Of a DNA stretch of 64,000 nt, positions 11,639-21,589 are shown in pieces. The position numbers and the translations under genes were made by a program. Source of the stretch: Patellaria atrata CBS 101060 (lineage: Eukaryota > Ascomycota > Dothideomycetes > Patellariales > Patellariaceae); the NCBI GenBank assembly GCA_010093705.1, contig MU006090.1, forward strand, positions 624,056 to 688,055. Reading direction: 5' to 3'. Under the pieces are notes generated by a model. That model was not told the origin of the DNA. It saw only the letters and a list, made by a program, of their open reading frames with translations, and ran no database searches. Position 1 is the stretch's first letter; every line of letters starts with the position of its first letter.

Positions 11639-12277
11639 CTACCCCATCCACTTCGCCGCCTGATTCGGCACCAATCCCCTCACAACCTCAACCCCCCTCT
11701 CATGCCCCCTCCTCCTCTCCCTCCCCTCCCCCCTCGCAGCCATCCCATCCCCCCTCCGCCCTCCTACAAACACAACAACAAAATCCCCCACCGTCTCCCC
11801 CGGCCCCACAACCCCCAACGGCGCAATCCGACAATACCTCCCAACCCTAGCACCAGCCCCCACCCTCGCCGCAGCCTCGACGACGGACCCCTCACCGACA
11901 ACGGCGCCCGCCTCAACCACAGCGCCAGCTTCGAGCGTGACGTTGGCGCCGAGTATCGTTTTGATATCCCCATCATTTTTAATCCCCCCTGTATAATCAC
12001 CAGCGGCTTTAACACCCAAGCCCACCCGTTCCCCTACTACGCTCCCCTCCCCGATCTCCACGGCCCCGACTACGCTCTCGACCCGACAGTACGGATGCAA
12101 CACCGCGCCCGCCGCGACACTGACACGATGAGTGCCGGTCAGGAGTGCGTGGTTGGCGATGACGGCGCTCGGGGCGATGATTGTGGGGGGTTTGGGCGTC
12201 GAGGGCGCGGTTGAGGCACGGCGGGCGGTGGCGGCGGTGAGGGCGGCGGTGCGGGCGGCTGCCGCTGCTGCGGCCAT
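11639..12277 (-). CDS. Dynactin subunit 6 (p27) homologue
   Basis: This subunit sits in the pointed-end complex of dynactin, the activator of cytoplasmic dynein for microtubule-based transport. The uninterrupted frame encodes 212 residues from an ATG at 12277. An Ala/Thr-rich start is followed by PPTIIAPSAVIANHALLTG and then hexapeptide-type repeats (GAVLHPYCRVES, GEGSVVGERVGLG, LGANVTLEAGAVVEAGAVVG, GARVGRYCRI), which build a left-handed beta-helix like that of p25/p27. The spacing and the CRIAPLGVV block near residue 150 fit DCTN6 rather than a bacterial-type acyltransferase, since no acyltransferase catalytic histidine is evident. The coding region is GC-rich and overlaps long chance frames on the other strand. 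Confidence 0.8.
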   Translation of the reverse strand: MAAAAAAARTAALTAATARRASTAPSTPKPPTIIAPSAVIANHALLTGTHRVSVAAGAVLHPYCRVESVVGAVEIGEGSVVGERVGLGVKAAGDYTGGIKNDGDIKTILGANVTLEAGAVVEAGAVVGEGSVVEAAARVGAGARVGRYCRIAPLGVVGPGETVGDFVVVFVGGRRGDGMAARGEGRERRRGHERGVEVVRGLVPNQAAKWMG

Positions 12278-12901
12278 TGTGTGCGAAAGGTCGGTGCGCG
12301 GTGGTGAGTTGATCGGTGTGGGAACTTTGTGTGGGTTGTGGGTTGTGTTGGGAAGGTGTCGTGGTTGGTTGGGATGGATGGAGGGCTCTTCGCTTTTTGT
12401 GGTTTGGATATGCTGATGCGGAATCTGTGATGTCGTGGGTTTGAAAGCTGGAGTTGTGGGATGATTTGTGGTTGTTAGCGGGGAGGTGAGGGGAGTTGGG
12501 GGACATATGAGGTAAACGCGTCGAGATGGGACGCGGGGTCACGGGGTAAGGAATGTCGCTATAAAGGGTCTTTAATCCATCCTGCTACGTCAAATTCGTG
12601 ATAGAGGAGAGAGCGATTTGCAAGTACTAAATTAAGCACCAATAGAATAAAGGGGACATTACAATTCTATATCATCTCTTCATAGCCCATGCTCATGAGG
12701 ACATGGTCAGGACATGTCTGATCCCTAGAACTATACGAGATAATAGTCGTGACCCTCCCCCTATGTCAACATTTTCCACCGAATCTGATTTTTGCGATTC
12801 TAATACAGTATGCTTACGCCGTACGCCACATACCATGCAACCTCCCGTCTTCCCAATACACAATATTCCAATTACCCACAATACAGCAGCATCAGCGACC
12901 C
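12278..12901. other. Promoter region of the dynactin gene and RIB3 3' flank
   Basis: About 620 bases between two minus-strand genes. The part next to the dynactin start is rich in G and T on the plus strand (12300-12420), meaning C/A-rich on the coding strand, as in a fungal leader. No further gene, RNA or repeat is seen. The frame 12009-12542 overlaps the dynactin gene in another register and is taken as chance. Confidence 0.5.
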
Positions 12902-13749
12902 CTAATAATCACTCCCGGCAAACCCCAACTTCCCCTCCTTCCCCTCCACATAGTTCACCATGTCGTCAATCGTGCACACCTTCAACCCCCACTTCTTCCC
13001 AAAGGCCAACAGTTCATCCCTCTTCATCATATCTCCACCCACCATCTCCGTCTTCCCCTCAATCACCTCCCCGTCCGTGATCATTTCGCAGATAACCCCC
13101 ACTGGTTGCTTCCCCGCGAGCCTACAAAGCTCCACCGCAGCCTCCGTATGTCCATGGCGCGCTCTGATCCCACCTTCCCTCGCCTGCAGCGGGAGCACAT
13201 GACCCGGTCTCCTAAAGCTCGTCGGCTTCGACCCCGGGTCCGCAAGCATACGGCACGTGAGCGCTCTATCGTGCGCCGAAATACCGGTTGTGATACCCGG
13301 GACATTGGCGTCAACCGTGACGGCGTACGCGGTCCGGTTGGGATCTGCATTGTCTGAGACCATCTGCGGGAGGTCGAGTTCGACGGCGCGAGAGACGGGC
13401 ATGGGCGCGCAGATGTAGCCGGAAGTGTAGCGGATCATGAAGGCCATTTTGGCCGCGGTGAGGTCTTCGGCGGCGATGATGAGGTCGCCTTCATTCTCTC
13501 GGGCGGGATTGTCGAGAACAACTACGAATTCTCCTCTTGCTAAACCATACCGTCAGCGATTGTATTAAGGATTTTGTGGTGGCGAGAGAGAGGAGTAGAC
13601 ATACCAAATGCTTCTATGGTGTCTGGTATCGAGTCGAAAGCGGGGTGAGCGGGTTGCGACACACCGGCCACATGGCTCTTGGTATGCCCATGAACGTGAC
13701 CGTTCATATAAACGCTTGTGGTTTCTTTGATAATTGCTGAAGGGGCCAT
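12902..13749 (-). CDS. RIB3: 3,4-dihydroxy-2-butanone-4-phosphate synthase (riboflavin synthesis)
   Basis: RIB3 converts ribulose 5-phosphate to formate and the four-carbon unit of riboflavin (vitamin B2). Two exons (13605-13749 and 12902-13539), with a 65-base GTATGT...TTTAG intron, give 260 residues. Family signatures are clear: DTIEAF|ARGEFVVVLDNP, ENEGDLIIAAEDLT near the N-terminal third (acidic metal and substrate ligands), SGYICAPM, ISAHDRALT, RRPGHVLPLQA and HGHTEAAVELCRLAG. Length and motif order match the monofunctional fungal enzyme without a fused GTP cyclohydrolase II. The start at 13749 (MAPSAIIKE) is the first ATG in frame; the frame is open further upstream but has no ATG there. 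Confidence 0.95.
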
Positions 13750-14251
13750 TGTGTGAAGTCGAAGTTGTTGGAAATCTAGATCCAAAATCGATGATATATG
13801 CCGCGCGGAAGTTAACCGTCCCTTGTTCGATCGGCTCTGCTTAGGAAGAATCGGTCGGAATTCTGTCAGCTGCAATTAGGTGATGCGGGTGGGTGAAGAT
13901 GTTGAAATTGAGATGATAAAGCGAGGATTGAGCTCAGGCGTGATCATGGTGAGAATGGTGAAGCGCATTGGCAAGTCCATACTTTTTACATATAATCCAA
14001 AGTGTCCGAATCGACCGTCAATTTGTCCTCGTGAACGGACATGGCTGAGATGGGGACAGAATTCCTCGGGCCGGAGAGGAGCCGGAAACGCAGCAGTCAC
14101 AAGCTGAGCAAAGAGAAAGTTGGTTATAGGATAATGAGAGGTTGAAGATTTTCTTATACTTTACAGCTTACTCTGCAGATATAGCAATGACCTCAACCAA
14201 CATATCCAACATAAACCATATTCATACAAGTACAATATATACTGCATATCG
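13750..14251. other. RIB3 promoter region and ceramidase 3' flank
   Basis: About 500 bases with no gene. The sequence TTGCAG on the minus strand near 13870 could be an acceptor of a leader intron of RIB3. Nothing else was recognised. Confidence 0.4.
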
Positions 14252-16597
14252 TTACACTAGCTTGAAAATCCCACTGGTTCCCTCAAACGCCGTGATCGAA
14301 CCTCTCAATGACTTTGAATCACCATAATACTTGATCCTATACGTTCCAGCTGTCGTCTCAATATGATCCCATCCTCCAGTCTCCCAAGTGATGGTAACTT
14401 CACTAGTCCCAAGAGTGGTGCTAGTTCTCTTCCACTCGAATAGGAGATCCCAATCAGCATCATTGCGGATCATTTCCCATGACCCATCGCCAGCTTGTTT
14501 CTCTACTGCAGCATACGTCTTCTCCAGACGAAGATTGTTACGAGGATTTGCACCCACGAAAGTGACGGAAACTTTGGCTCCAACGGCATATGATGCTGGA
14601 GCGTTCTTAGTAACCTGACCGAATTTCTTGCCAATCCCTGCCGAGTCGAACACGACACCTGTGATAAAACTGAGACTTCTTTCTCTATTATCTGGGGGAG
14701 CTGGACCGGCTGCGGGATGAGCTGTACTCGGTTGTTCGGGAGACAGATACGGGAGATTTGATAATGTGAGATTGATGTACGCAGCTAGCGTATGAGGCCC
14801 GTAAAGCGTAGAAGCACCCTCATAGCGTTGAATACCATATTCGGCTGTAGTTGTGATGTAGTGCGTATAGGAATTGGCAGGTCCACCGAGTACTACAATC
14901 GGATCCTCATCAAGGAAGGACTCAGCAGATGAAGCAACAGCTTCACGCCATTGCCGACCCGCCATTGTACTTGCTTCGCCTGGAGAAACAATAATGACAA
15001 GCTGACCCACTCTAAGGGCTTGGATATCGACAATATTCGGTGTCCAGTCATATGGAACCTTAGCAGCACCGACATCGAGGAGAATAGGTTTTGGGGCCTG
15101 ACACTCGCGCTGTTCCGGAGAAGGCGGATGGAGGAGGCCACCTACAACAGACCAAAGAGGATTATCTCCGTTACCAGAGTCGTTCTGCGTGAAATCAAAC
15201 GCACCGGGACCATCACTGGTGCCAGCTGCGAAGGAGTATCCCAGCGCAGCACTGCAGGTCTTAACTACAGTGCCGTTGGGCAACGCGAAACTGTACTTCG
15301 AAAGGTCTTTGAAAGTGTGAAAGGAGCGGATTGTACCACCTTTTACAGGTGTCCCAGCATAATCGTAGGCTGCGCGAGCTCCCGCGTATTGACGTTTCCC
15401 AATCTCATAGCAGGATTTGGTGCCAGCGTCATTAAGGCCGAAGAATGGACCTCGGCCATGACAGTCTTGACTTTTACCACCGCAAGTGCTGTCATTGAAG
15501 CGACATTCAGAACCACTGCCATCCTCACAGTAGGCTCCCATGACGTTAGGAGTTGTATCCCCTACATTGGCTTGTGAGAATCCAGCAACGAAATCTGAAG
15601 CTGCATTTGCAGTGCCAGATATTTCATCCTCAAATAACTTAGCTGCTACTCCTTTGTTGTCAGCCGTGATAATGGTATTATTCCCGAGCATAGATGTCCC
15701 ATGGACAGCGAACCATGTTAGGATACCAATATTCTTTCCATCACTGCTTCGTTGGAATTTTAGAAGAGTTAGAGTCTTATCAACACTCTCAGAGTACCTA
15801 TTGCGTTCAGATTCAGGGTTAGCAAGATAAGCATAAAGACTACGGTTAATGTTGGCATCCGAGACAGCTGTTGTCGCTACACTGAGCGTTCCAGCTTCTG
15901 CGCTCTCGTGGGCTCGTCGAATGGATAGGAGTGCTCCATCAACGATAGCTTGGTAGCTCTGCTTATCAAATCCCTTTGCAGTAATTTGGGGTAGGAGGTA
16001 ATTCAACCAAGCAGCTGGCCCCGAATGGGAATGCGTGCCGGTTACAGCAACATTGTGCTGGTCATACATGGCATAACCGCCACCTAATGCTTTCAGTCCG
16101 TCCAGAATACCGTTTCTGACTGCGGTGTCTCCAGACTGGGTGTCTAGGACAAGGTAAACAAAACGGTCGCTAGGGTTGGAAACGTCTCCGATTACGAAAG
16201 CTCTTGAGTAGAGACGTTGGCGGAGACCGGTGCCGATTTGGCTGCCGTTGGCATATCCCATAAGGTTAAGCTCAACGACCGGACTGTTATCTCAGTCAGC
16301 ACTCACACATTCAACCTCTACAATCCTACGAAAGACATACCCAGTAATATCCGCTTTCCCCACCCCGATCAAATATTGATCGCCATCCTCAGCTTGTATG
16401 CTCCCCGTATCTGCTTTGAAACCACCGCTCAGCACCGTCTGCCACAAATCCCCAGTGTCCCAAAAGCTCTTACCTCTCGCGCCATTCCAGTGCCACAGTC
16501 GCTGTCCCGTCGCTCCCCTATCCGCGAACAGCTGCGCCAGCAAGACGAGCAGAAGCGTCGACGCCGCTAGGGCGACTGCGAGATGCGAACGTGCCAT
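14252..16597 (-). CDS. Neutral ceramidase with Thr in place of the catalytic Ser
   Basis: Neutral ceramidases hydrolyse ceramide to sphingosine and fatty acid at membranes or outside the cell. Two exons (16341-16597, 14252-16283) give 762 residues; the GTATGT...AACAG intron joins DITG|PVVELNLMGYA, the family N-terminal block. Residues 6-26 (AVALAASTLLLVLLAQLF) form a signal peptide or anchor. Zinc-site-like motifs GTHSHSGPAAW and WFAVHGTSM are present, as are PGEASTMAGRQWREAV and YTHYITTTAEYGIQRYEG and a C-terminal beta-sandwich. In the nucleophile block the human enzyme has G-D-V-S-P-N; here it reads GDTTPN, with Thr330 (codon 15551-15553) in place of the nucleophilic serine. Whether the enzyme is active is therefore uncertain. 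It is divergently arranged with the SPF27 gene. Confidence 0.92.
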
Positions 16598-17266
16598 ACT
16601 CGGAGAAGAGACTCGACGAGCTGAGCGTTCATAAGGGGAGCTTTTCAGTCCGGACAGAGGCGACGCGAGAGCTTTATGCTATTGTTTTCATCCCCGGGGA
16701 TTGAAGAGGCGCGTGGAAGGGAGAGACTTGTTTGCGAGTACGAGGGTGGCTACTGGTCGGCTACACAGAAGCTGGGGTAAATAGGCAGGGTGGACACGGA
16801 GGAGGGAACAAAGACGGTTGGTTGGATATGTAGAGCCAGACTATTAATTTCGATGGGTGAAATGCCCTTTGGGGATTCCCAGTTGCTAGATATGTTATAG
16901 TTGGAATATTGAGTATGTTAAGAGCCCCTTAACCATGAAGTTACTATCATACTGGTATGTGCCTTGTGCCTGTCATGCAGAGGCGACGTTTGGCTATGCT
17001 CATCCCAGAACAACGCCCCCCTATCCTTCCCCCCCCCCCAAACTTCCGTTGCGACATGACGTCCAACCACGCAACCGAGGCGGGGATTAGTCGGCAACGG
17101 GATGACCGATAATTTCTCACGCGACAGGGCAAGTTTAACCGAGTCAACATATCGTAGCTCTCATGTCGAACAAAAAACACCATCTAAACATACACACAGC
17201 ACTCTTCTGATATCCACCATCTCCCAACTCCTTCTCCTCCCACACACGTAAAAATTCAACCCAACA
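16598..17266. other. Shared divergent promoter region (ceramidase / SPF27)
   Basis: About 670 bases separate two head-to-head genes. There is a C-run near 17030 and a pyrimidine-rich stretch directly before the SPF27 start. No RNA or additional ORF is supported. Confidence 0.45.
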
Positions 17267-17890
17267 ATGCCCCTCCAAACCCCCTCGCACACCTCCCTCC
17301 CCCAGATCGACCCGCCACCCACCGCCTCCGAAGCCACAACAATCACCGCCCTCATAACCGCCGAACTCGCCAATGTCGACACCAGCACCCTCCACCCACT
17401 GCTCCCAACCACCTACACGCCCCACTTCACCCCCCTCATGACCCGCGCACACGACGCCCTCGCCTCCTCCACCCCCATGGACCCAGGCATAGACCTAACA
17501 CGCTACGAAGCCCTCTCGGCCCCCCCCTCCTCAACCCAAACCCAGACATACCACCAACTGCTACAGCGCGCACACACCCTGCACACCTACCTCGCCTCCC
17601 GCGCCGCTCACCTCTCCCTCCTAGAGACCTACGGCAAAAACGCCTGGCTCGTCTCCAACGCGGCGCTGGAAGCCTCACTCGGGGCCTTGGAGCGCGAAAT
17701 CCGCGCCGTGAGGGCGGAGAGGGAGGGGGTTGAGATGGCGAGACGGGAGGTCCAGGAGGGCGTCAGGGCTGAGATTGCGGGGTTGGAGGAGGGCTGGAGG
17801 AGGGGTGTTGGACGCGTTGTTGAGACCGAGGTTGCGGCGGAGGGGGTGAGGAGGGAGGCGGTCGAGAGGAGGAGGCGCGCCGCGAGGTGA
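17267..17890 (+). CDS. Pre-mRNA-splicing factor SPF27 (BCAS2 / Cwf7 family)
   Basis: SPF27/BCAS2 is a subunit of the Prp19 (NTC) complex that activates the spliceosome. The single frame encodes 207 residues, close to the usual size. The N-terminal LPQID, the central GIDLTRYEALSAPPSS and the helical LETYGKNAWLVSNAALEA match the family pattern (short N-terminal IDP motif, R-Y-E-A-L/P block, then a long coiled coil). The C-terminal 70 residues are a highly charged coiled coil (REIRAVRAEREGVEMARREV). The coding sequence is GC-rich, with strong C-bias in the first half and G-bias in the second, which produces long antisense frames. Its start context is CAACAATG. Confidence 0.8.
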   Translation: MPLQTPSHTSLPQIDPPPTASEATTITALITAELANVDTSTLHPLLPTTYTPHFTPLMTRAHDALASSTPMDPGIDLTRYEALSAPPSSTQTQTYHQLLQRAHTLHTYLASRAAHLSLLETYGKNAWLVSNAALEASLGALEREIRAVRAEREGVEMARREVQEGVRAEIAGLEEGWRRGVGRVVETEVAAEGVRREAVERRRRAAR

Positions 17891-18835
17891 GATGTAGGGA
17901 CCGGGAGATGGGGTCAAGGGAGTCAGTGGTGGTAGTGGGTTGAGGGATCCGGAGGACTTTGGACGTGGTTTCGTGGGACGTGCGGAGCTCCCGTGTGTGG
18001 GAAGCTGGAAATCGGAGGGGATGGAAAGAGGTTCGAGTCGAGACTGGTGGGATCGGAGGAGATCTTTGGCGGCGATGGGATATCATGGCAAATCAGAGCC
18101 ATTCGAGCGTCGTAGGAGCTGTGGCCGTGGGTTACTGTAGCAGAAAACTGTCTTTTGGGGTTTTAAGGGTCTGAACTGGTATCATCGTGGTGTAGCATAC
18201 TCCAACCCGCTCTTAGAAACGAATAAAACATAAATCTATTACTCCAACCGGGAAGTTTATCCCCACACTTTACTGCTATCTTCCCACGTCCATTTGTTAA
18301 ATTCGACTAAATGACGCCGGTTGTACCGTACACGTCTCTATATCCCGCACTCCCTAACAAACGTATCATCAACAATAGTCGGCGTTTCTATTCCCTCAAG
18401 TACCAATACCGGTTTTTACATGTTCCTACAATCCAAGGGGTCTCTTGGTAGTCCGTGTAGGGATCGGGATATCCACCGGATGTTGTGGAAAGTGGACACG
18501 GCGAGCTCTGTTGTCCGTCCAAGGGTTCACCAGATAGTTGGGGGATGAATAGTGACGGGGTGAGAGGGTCAAATGAGTGGGTGAACGTCTATGCTAATCC
18601 CATATTTTCCACGCATCTATCTCTATCTATCTATATATACAATATCATTGCTCTCCCACGCTCCAACCACTCATCTAACTCTACCCTCGTATACCCAGCT
18701 CAAATTCCTCCCACACTATTACCCCCCCCCCCCCCCCCCCCCCACGCTCCAACCACTCATCTAACTCTACCCTCGTATACCCAGCTCAAATTCCTCCCAC
18801 ACTATTACCCCCCCCCCCCCTCCTCTCCTTTTCCC
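17891..18835. other. Convergent 3' region of SPF27 and the GT2 gene
   Basis: Nearly 1 kb without a supported gene. Its main feature is the 86-base tandem duplication with poly-C tracts at 18655-18820 (listed separately). A CTAT/CTATC microsatellite-like run lies at 18617-18640. Confidence 0.5.
18655..18820. repeat. 86-bp tandem duplication ending in poly-C
   Basis: Two direct copies start at 18655 and 18741. They are identical over CCCACGCTCCAACC through CACACTATTA and each ends in a C-run, of 22 bases (18722-18743) and 13 bases (18808-18820). The only visible difference is the C-run length. It lies just past the 3' end of the glycosyltransferase gene. Recent slippage or unequal recombination primed by the C-runs is the likely origin; an assembly artefact at the homopolymer is possible. 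Confidence 0.85.
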
Positions 18836-21589
18836 TTACCAGGTGAAAAGCATCAAATTCGGATTCAGTCCCACGGGCAACAAAAAATGACAAACAACGC
18901 ACGTAGCGAGCGGCCAAATGGCCGTGAAAAACTCGATCCGCCACCAAACCGGCACAACCCACTTCAGCACGACCATGCCCCCCGCACAGAGCGTACAAAA
19001 CGCAAACGTCCACTTAAACCGCTTCAAAACCCTCGGAATCTCCTCGAAGAACGTCGTTTTCTCCGCCTCCTTAGCCGTCGCGCCCCAACTCATGTCTACG
19101 CCGAGGAAATGGCTCGCGAGCGCCTGGCTGACATGGATGCTGACGCCGCCGAGAAAGACGATGAGCAGGGGCACCCATTTGAAGTTCTGCACCAGTCCCC
19201 CGATGAGGGACCCGCTATCGGTGCGGTAGCGCAGCGCGGCGAGGGCGATGTTGCCAAGCGCAGTGAAGACGACGATGATGGCAAAGTAGATCTTGAAGGA
19301 GTCAATGTAGTAGTGATCTAAATGGCCGTTGAACCAGCCGGTGAGGAAGTAGTTGAGAAGCGTGAGCAGCCAGGCGGAGCCGAGGGCGTAGTAGGTCCCG
19401 ATGTATGCGAGGATGGTGAGTTTAGAGGGCAACGGCATGGAGGAGGTGATGAAGCGCTTGAAGAGGGGTGTCAGGGGGCCCCTTTTGGGCCAGTGCGAGA
19501 AGGGGTGGAAGATCAGCTCGTTGCAGCCGTATGCGTATTTTTCCCAGCGCGCGAGCTCGTCGTACACGGTTAGTGAGACGCCTTCTTTGAAGCCTTGTGG
19601 GTTATAGGCGGCGAGGCGGACGAGGTAACCTGTTGTCTGGAGACGCAAAGCCATGTCGAAGTCTTCGCTGACGGTGGCTTCGCTCCAGAATTTTTCTCTG
19701 ACGTCGTCGGTGCAGTGGTAGGAGACTTCTTGCAGGGCGGACCAGCGGAGGATGGCGTTGTGGCCGACGAAGGGGGCGACGTCGCCGTTCGCGACGGCGT
19801 ATTGGATCTGTGTGTAGACGAGGTTTGTGAAAAATGTGATGCCGTTTTCGAAGAAGGAGTCGGTTACGTTCATGACGCCGGAGGAGAACTGGATGATCGC
19901 TACTTCGGGGGATTGTTCCATCTCTGAAACAGCATCCAAGAAACAGTCGACCGGCACCCGAGTGTCGGAGTCAATGAGCAGAATGTAATCACCCATGCGG
20001 ATGTTGCCCTCAGCCCATGTCTGGCCGTCATCTTCAGCCACGACTTCGGCAAGAGCTGAGGTGTAGGCGGCATCTTGGTCGTAGGATTCAACACCGGTAC
20101 GATGCAATATTTGTTCAAGTTTTTCTTCGACGCGGTTACTGACCCATAGTGCGTAGTTCATGTTACTTGCTTTCTTGAACTTGCCACGTCGGTGAAAGAC
20201 GGGTTTATCACCTTCGCCCTTGGGGTTATGGGCAGGACGGGCTACCCAGCCGATGTTGTGCTCATCATAAAAGTCTTGTCGAGCGCGAGCATCTGCTTCG
20301 GAGATGAGTTGCATACCATCGTCGTTGACAAAGATGTTGGCTGTGCCGCCTTGCATTTCGTAAGTAGAAATGGCGGCTTTAATGGATCTGATTGTAGGTT
20401 CAATAACGGAGTGAAGGCCCTCCTTGTAAACAGGACATTGAATCGTAATATGAGGGAAGACAGTTTTACTGCGATCCAACCTCTTAGGTGGAATTCCGGA
20501 ATAGAATTTCGTATTCTTTCTCATTTGATCAACTGGACCTATGAGCTGAGCTACGTTACCAGTCAATGCTTGGAAAAAGAACTATCCCAAAGTCAGTAAA
20601 TTTCCGAGTAGGAGGGACTATGCACATACTAATGATAACCAAAGCTGCGGTATCACAGCCGCGAGCAAAGCAAGTCGAATATAGTTACCATCAACATAAA
20701 CCTCTATAGCTATGCGTCTCCAACCACCACCCATCGCAGATATAGCGAGTATAATAGTAATAGCTGTCAATACCGGTTGGATAAGCACGACACGACGAGG
20801 TTGCTCTTCCGTTAGACTTTCCGAATCAGTAACAGATGAGACTTGAGTTTGAGGTTCCTTCTTCTCGTCTTCTTCCGGGTATCCGGAGCTGTTCTTCCAG
20901 ATAGATGCTAACAAAGCACTTTCAAGCTTCTCGCATCGTTCCAGCATTTTCCTCGGTTGATCTTCCCACACAACTAAGAGTCCGCTGTCCTCTATAAACG
21001 CGGCAAACTGATGTTTCTGACATCGCGGTAATGCTGATATGGTTGGTAATACTTGTAGTCGTAAACCGGGTTCAATCTCAACGTAGGAATAAGTGTTATT
21101 ATGGAGTAGAATCTTGATAACTCTAGTGTTGACCGTCATGGCGACCTGTGAAGTTTCAATATCAATATCATCCTACTTAGTGAAAGACGGGGCACATACC
21201 CGAACATTGAGCGCTTTAATCGCAGCCAGGAATTGCGAGTTATCATTCATCAACGAAGGAGGCGAGCACGTATAAGCATCTCTGCTTTTTTTCAAAACAA
21301 CACCCTCTCCAGGACCTCCTTGCGACCATAACTTTTCCATCTGCTGCGACTGAAGCCAATTGACCATAACATCGCATTTGATATCGTTAACTTCCTGCAT
21401 CGCGGCGTTTCTGAAGTCTCCAACTGGGTACTCAAACCCAGAATTCGACTGATTTTGTGAATCTTGCCATGGGGAATTGATCGGAGCCGTTGGCGACACT
21501 TCTCCCTGTTTTAGCTCGACCGATTTCTCTGCGCTCTTCTTCTTGCCCGAAGCCTTTGTGGGCGCAAAGTATGACTTGAACGCGTTCAT
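18836..21589 (-). CDS. Membrane family-2 glycosyltransferase (polysaccharide synthase type)
   Basis: Family-2 processive transferases of this shape polymerise a polysaccharide from nucleotide sugar and pass it through the membrane. Three exons (21200-21589, 20630-21145, 18836-20581) join in phase 0 to 883 residues. Residues 1-250 form a soluble, variable region; two membrane segments follow (QPVLTAITIILAISAMGG and LALLAAVIPQLWLSLFFF). The catalytic domain shows ITIQCPVYKEG, NDDG (about 390), LLIDSDTRVP (about 507), SEDFDMALRLQ (about 605) and ARWEKYAYGCNEL, a variant of the Q-x-x-R-W acceptor motif. At least four C-terminal membrane segments follow. It resembles the hyaluronan/cellulose-synthase-like fungal GT2 group linked to cell-wall glucan or hyphal growth on surfaces, but I cannot assign the product. 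It is not a classical chitin synthase. Confidence 0.85.

Noticed and set aside
12009-12542. 177-codon minus-strand frame overlapping the dynactin gene
   Set aside because: It is a different register of GC-rich DNA; the dynactin p27 frame has clear hexapeptide repeats and a proper ATG.
13750-13875. Possible 42-residue mitochondrial presequence upstream of RIB3
   Set aside because: The upstream frame is open and basic, but it has no ATG (the first codon in question is TTG), and a TTGCAG acceptor suggests leader sequence.
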